Source: an uncultured Clostridia bacterium
GTDB taxonomy: Bacteria > Bacillota > Clostridia > Oscillospirales > Acutalibacteraceae
Reading direction: 5' to 3'
Assembly: GCA_946539105.1 (NCBI GenBank)
Contig: CAMNHG010000009.1
Span: 1 to 24,998 of the forward strand
DNA: 24,998 bases
Made by a program: the position numbers and the translations under genes. Every line of letters starts with the position of its first letter. Position 1 is the first letter of the stretch. The notes under the pieces were generated by a model. That model saw only the letters and a program-made list of their open reading frames with translations. It had not been told where the DNA came from and did not search any database. Shown here piece after piece: positions 24,887 through 24,998 of this stretch.

Positions 24887-24915
24887 TTGACAAAATCACA
24901 TGTATATGCTATGAT
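24887..24915 (+). promoter_or_regulatory. Promoter of tRNA-Trp
   Basis: A perfect TTGACA (24887-24892) is followed after 17 nt by TATGAT (24910-24915), 45 nt upstream of the tRNA. It is among the best sigma-A promoters in the window, as expected for a stable RNA gene. Confidence 0.85.
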
Positions 24916-24920
24916 ATTTC

Positions 24921-24947
24921 CTGCAAGTGAGCGAGGCTCACGTGCAG
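24921..24947 (+). other. GC-rich hairpin in the tRNA-Trp leader
   Basis: CTGCAAGTGAGC (24921-24932) pairs with GCTCACGTGCAG (24936-24947) over a 3-nt GAG loop, 11 of 12 positions matched with one A-G mismatch. It lies at or just after the expected transcription start and 13 nt before the tRNA. No U-tract follows, so processing rather than termination is the more likely role. Confidence 0.6.
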
Positions 24948-24960
24948 CGATAAAATATTT

Positions 24961-24998
24961 AGGGGTATAGCTCAGTTGGTAGAGCAGCGGTCTCCAAA
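24961..24998 (+). tRNA. tRNA-Trp (CCA anticodon), truncated by window end
   Basis: The first 38 nt match a tRNA: acceptor 5' strand AGGGGTA, D arm GCTC-AGTTGGTA-GAGC, then the 5' half of the anticodon stem and loop CTCCAAA. Anticodon CCA is at tRNA positions 34-36 (24994-24996), reading tryptophan codon UGG. The remainder is beyond the window. In many Firmicutes this tRNA lies directly before secE-nusG, which may follow here. Confidence 0.92.

Noticed and set aside
24711..24899. 62-codon minus-strand frame
   Set aside because: It overlaps the tRNA-Trp promoter, has no Shine-Dalgarno sequence and looks like random translation.
1..24998. CRISPR array
   Set aside because: No regularly spaced direct repeats of 24-40 bp were seen anywhere in the window.

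Overview
The window looks like the chromosome of a Gram-positive, low-to-moderate-GC bacterium of the Clostridia, probably a gut Ruminococcaceae/Oscillospiraceae relative. This is inferred from the strong GGAGG-type ribosome binding sites, GTG/TTG starts, a Wzx/Wzy exopolysaccharide operon with CapA/CapB-like regulation, Cna-B/SpaA-type ectodomains and an abundance of c-di-GMP domains. No genus-level marker gene is present.

Layout. (1) Positions 1-4408, plus strand: two c-di-GMP signalling genes. One is a soluble PAS / degenerate GGDEF / HD-GYP / PAS protein. The other is an amino-acid permease of the APC type fused to an intact GGDEF domain. (2) Positions 4437-4478: a perfect 17-bp hairpin that ends both this unit and the converging operon. 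(3) Positions 21048 down to 4498, minus strand: one tightly packed 13-gene exopolysaccharide operon. In transcription order it encodes a ZorA/MotA/ExbB-like channel fused to a degenerate EAL domain; a ZorB/MotB-like partner with Cna-B-like ectodomains; a Wzz/BY-kinase-like protein with a damaged P-loop; three GT4 glycosyltransferases; a fourth glycosyltransferase; a Wzy-like polymerase; a Wzx-like flippase; a polysaccharide pyruvyl transferase; an FrhB-like iron-sulfur protein; UDP-GlcNAc 2-epimerase; and the initiating sugar-phosphate transferase. (4) Positions 21152-21847: a 696-bp internally deleted IS4-type element with perfect 16-bp terminal inverted repeats, just upstream of the operon promoter. 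(5) Positions 21848-22406: no convincing protein gene, but an orphan terminator and a GC-rich structured patch. (6) Positions 24571 down to 22407, minus strand: a three-gene GNAT - HAD - trans-aconitate methyltransferase-like operon with a good promoter and terminator. (7) Positions 24887-24998: promoter, leader hairpin and the first 38 nt of tRNA-Trp(CCA), cut by the window end.

How it fits together. The operon has the parts of a Wzx/Wzy-dependent pathway: initiating transferase, several glycosyltransferases, flippase, polymerase, chain-length protein and a pyruvate-capping enzyme. Its first two genes are not standard for such a locus. They look like a proton-driven two-component motor (channel ring plus stator) whose cytoplasmic side carries an EAL fold that has lost most catalytic residues, and whose outer side carries Cna-B/SpaA-like beta domains. 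With a likely c-di-GMP phosphodiesterase and a permease-cyclase fusion next door, the best hypothesis is a polysaccharide assembly or export apparatus powered or gated by an ion-driven motor under c-di-GMP control. I do not know of a described system with this architecture, and no database search was possible here.
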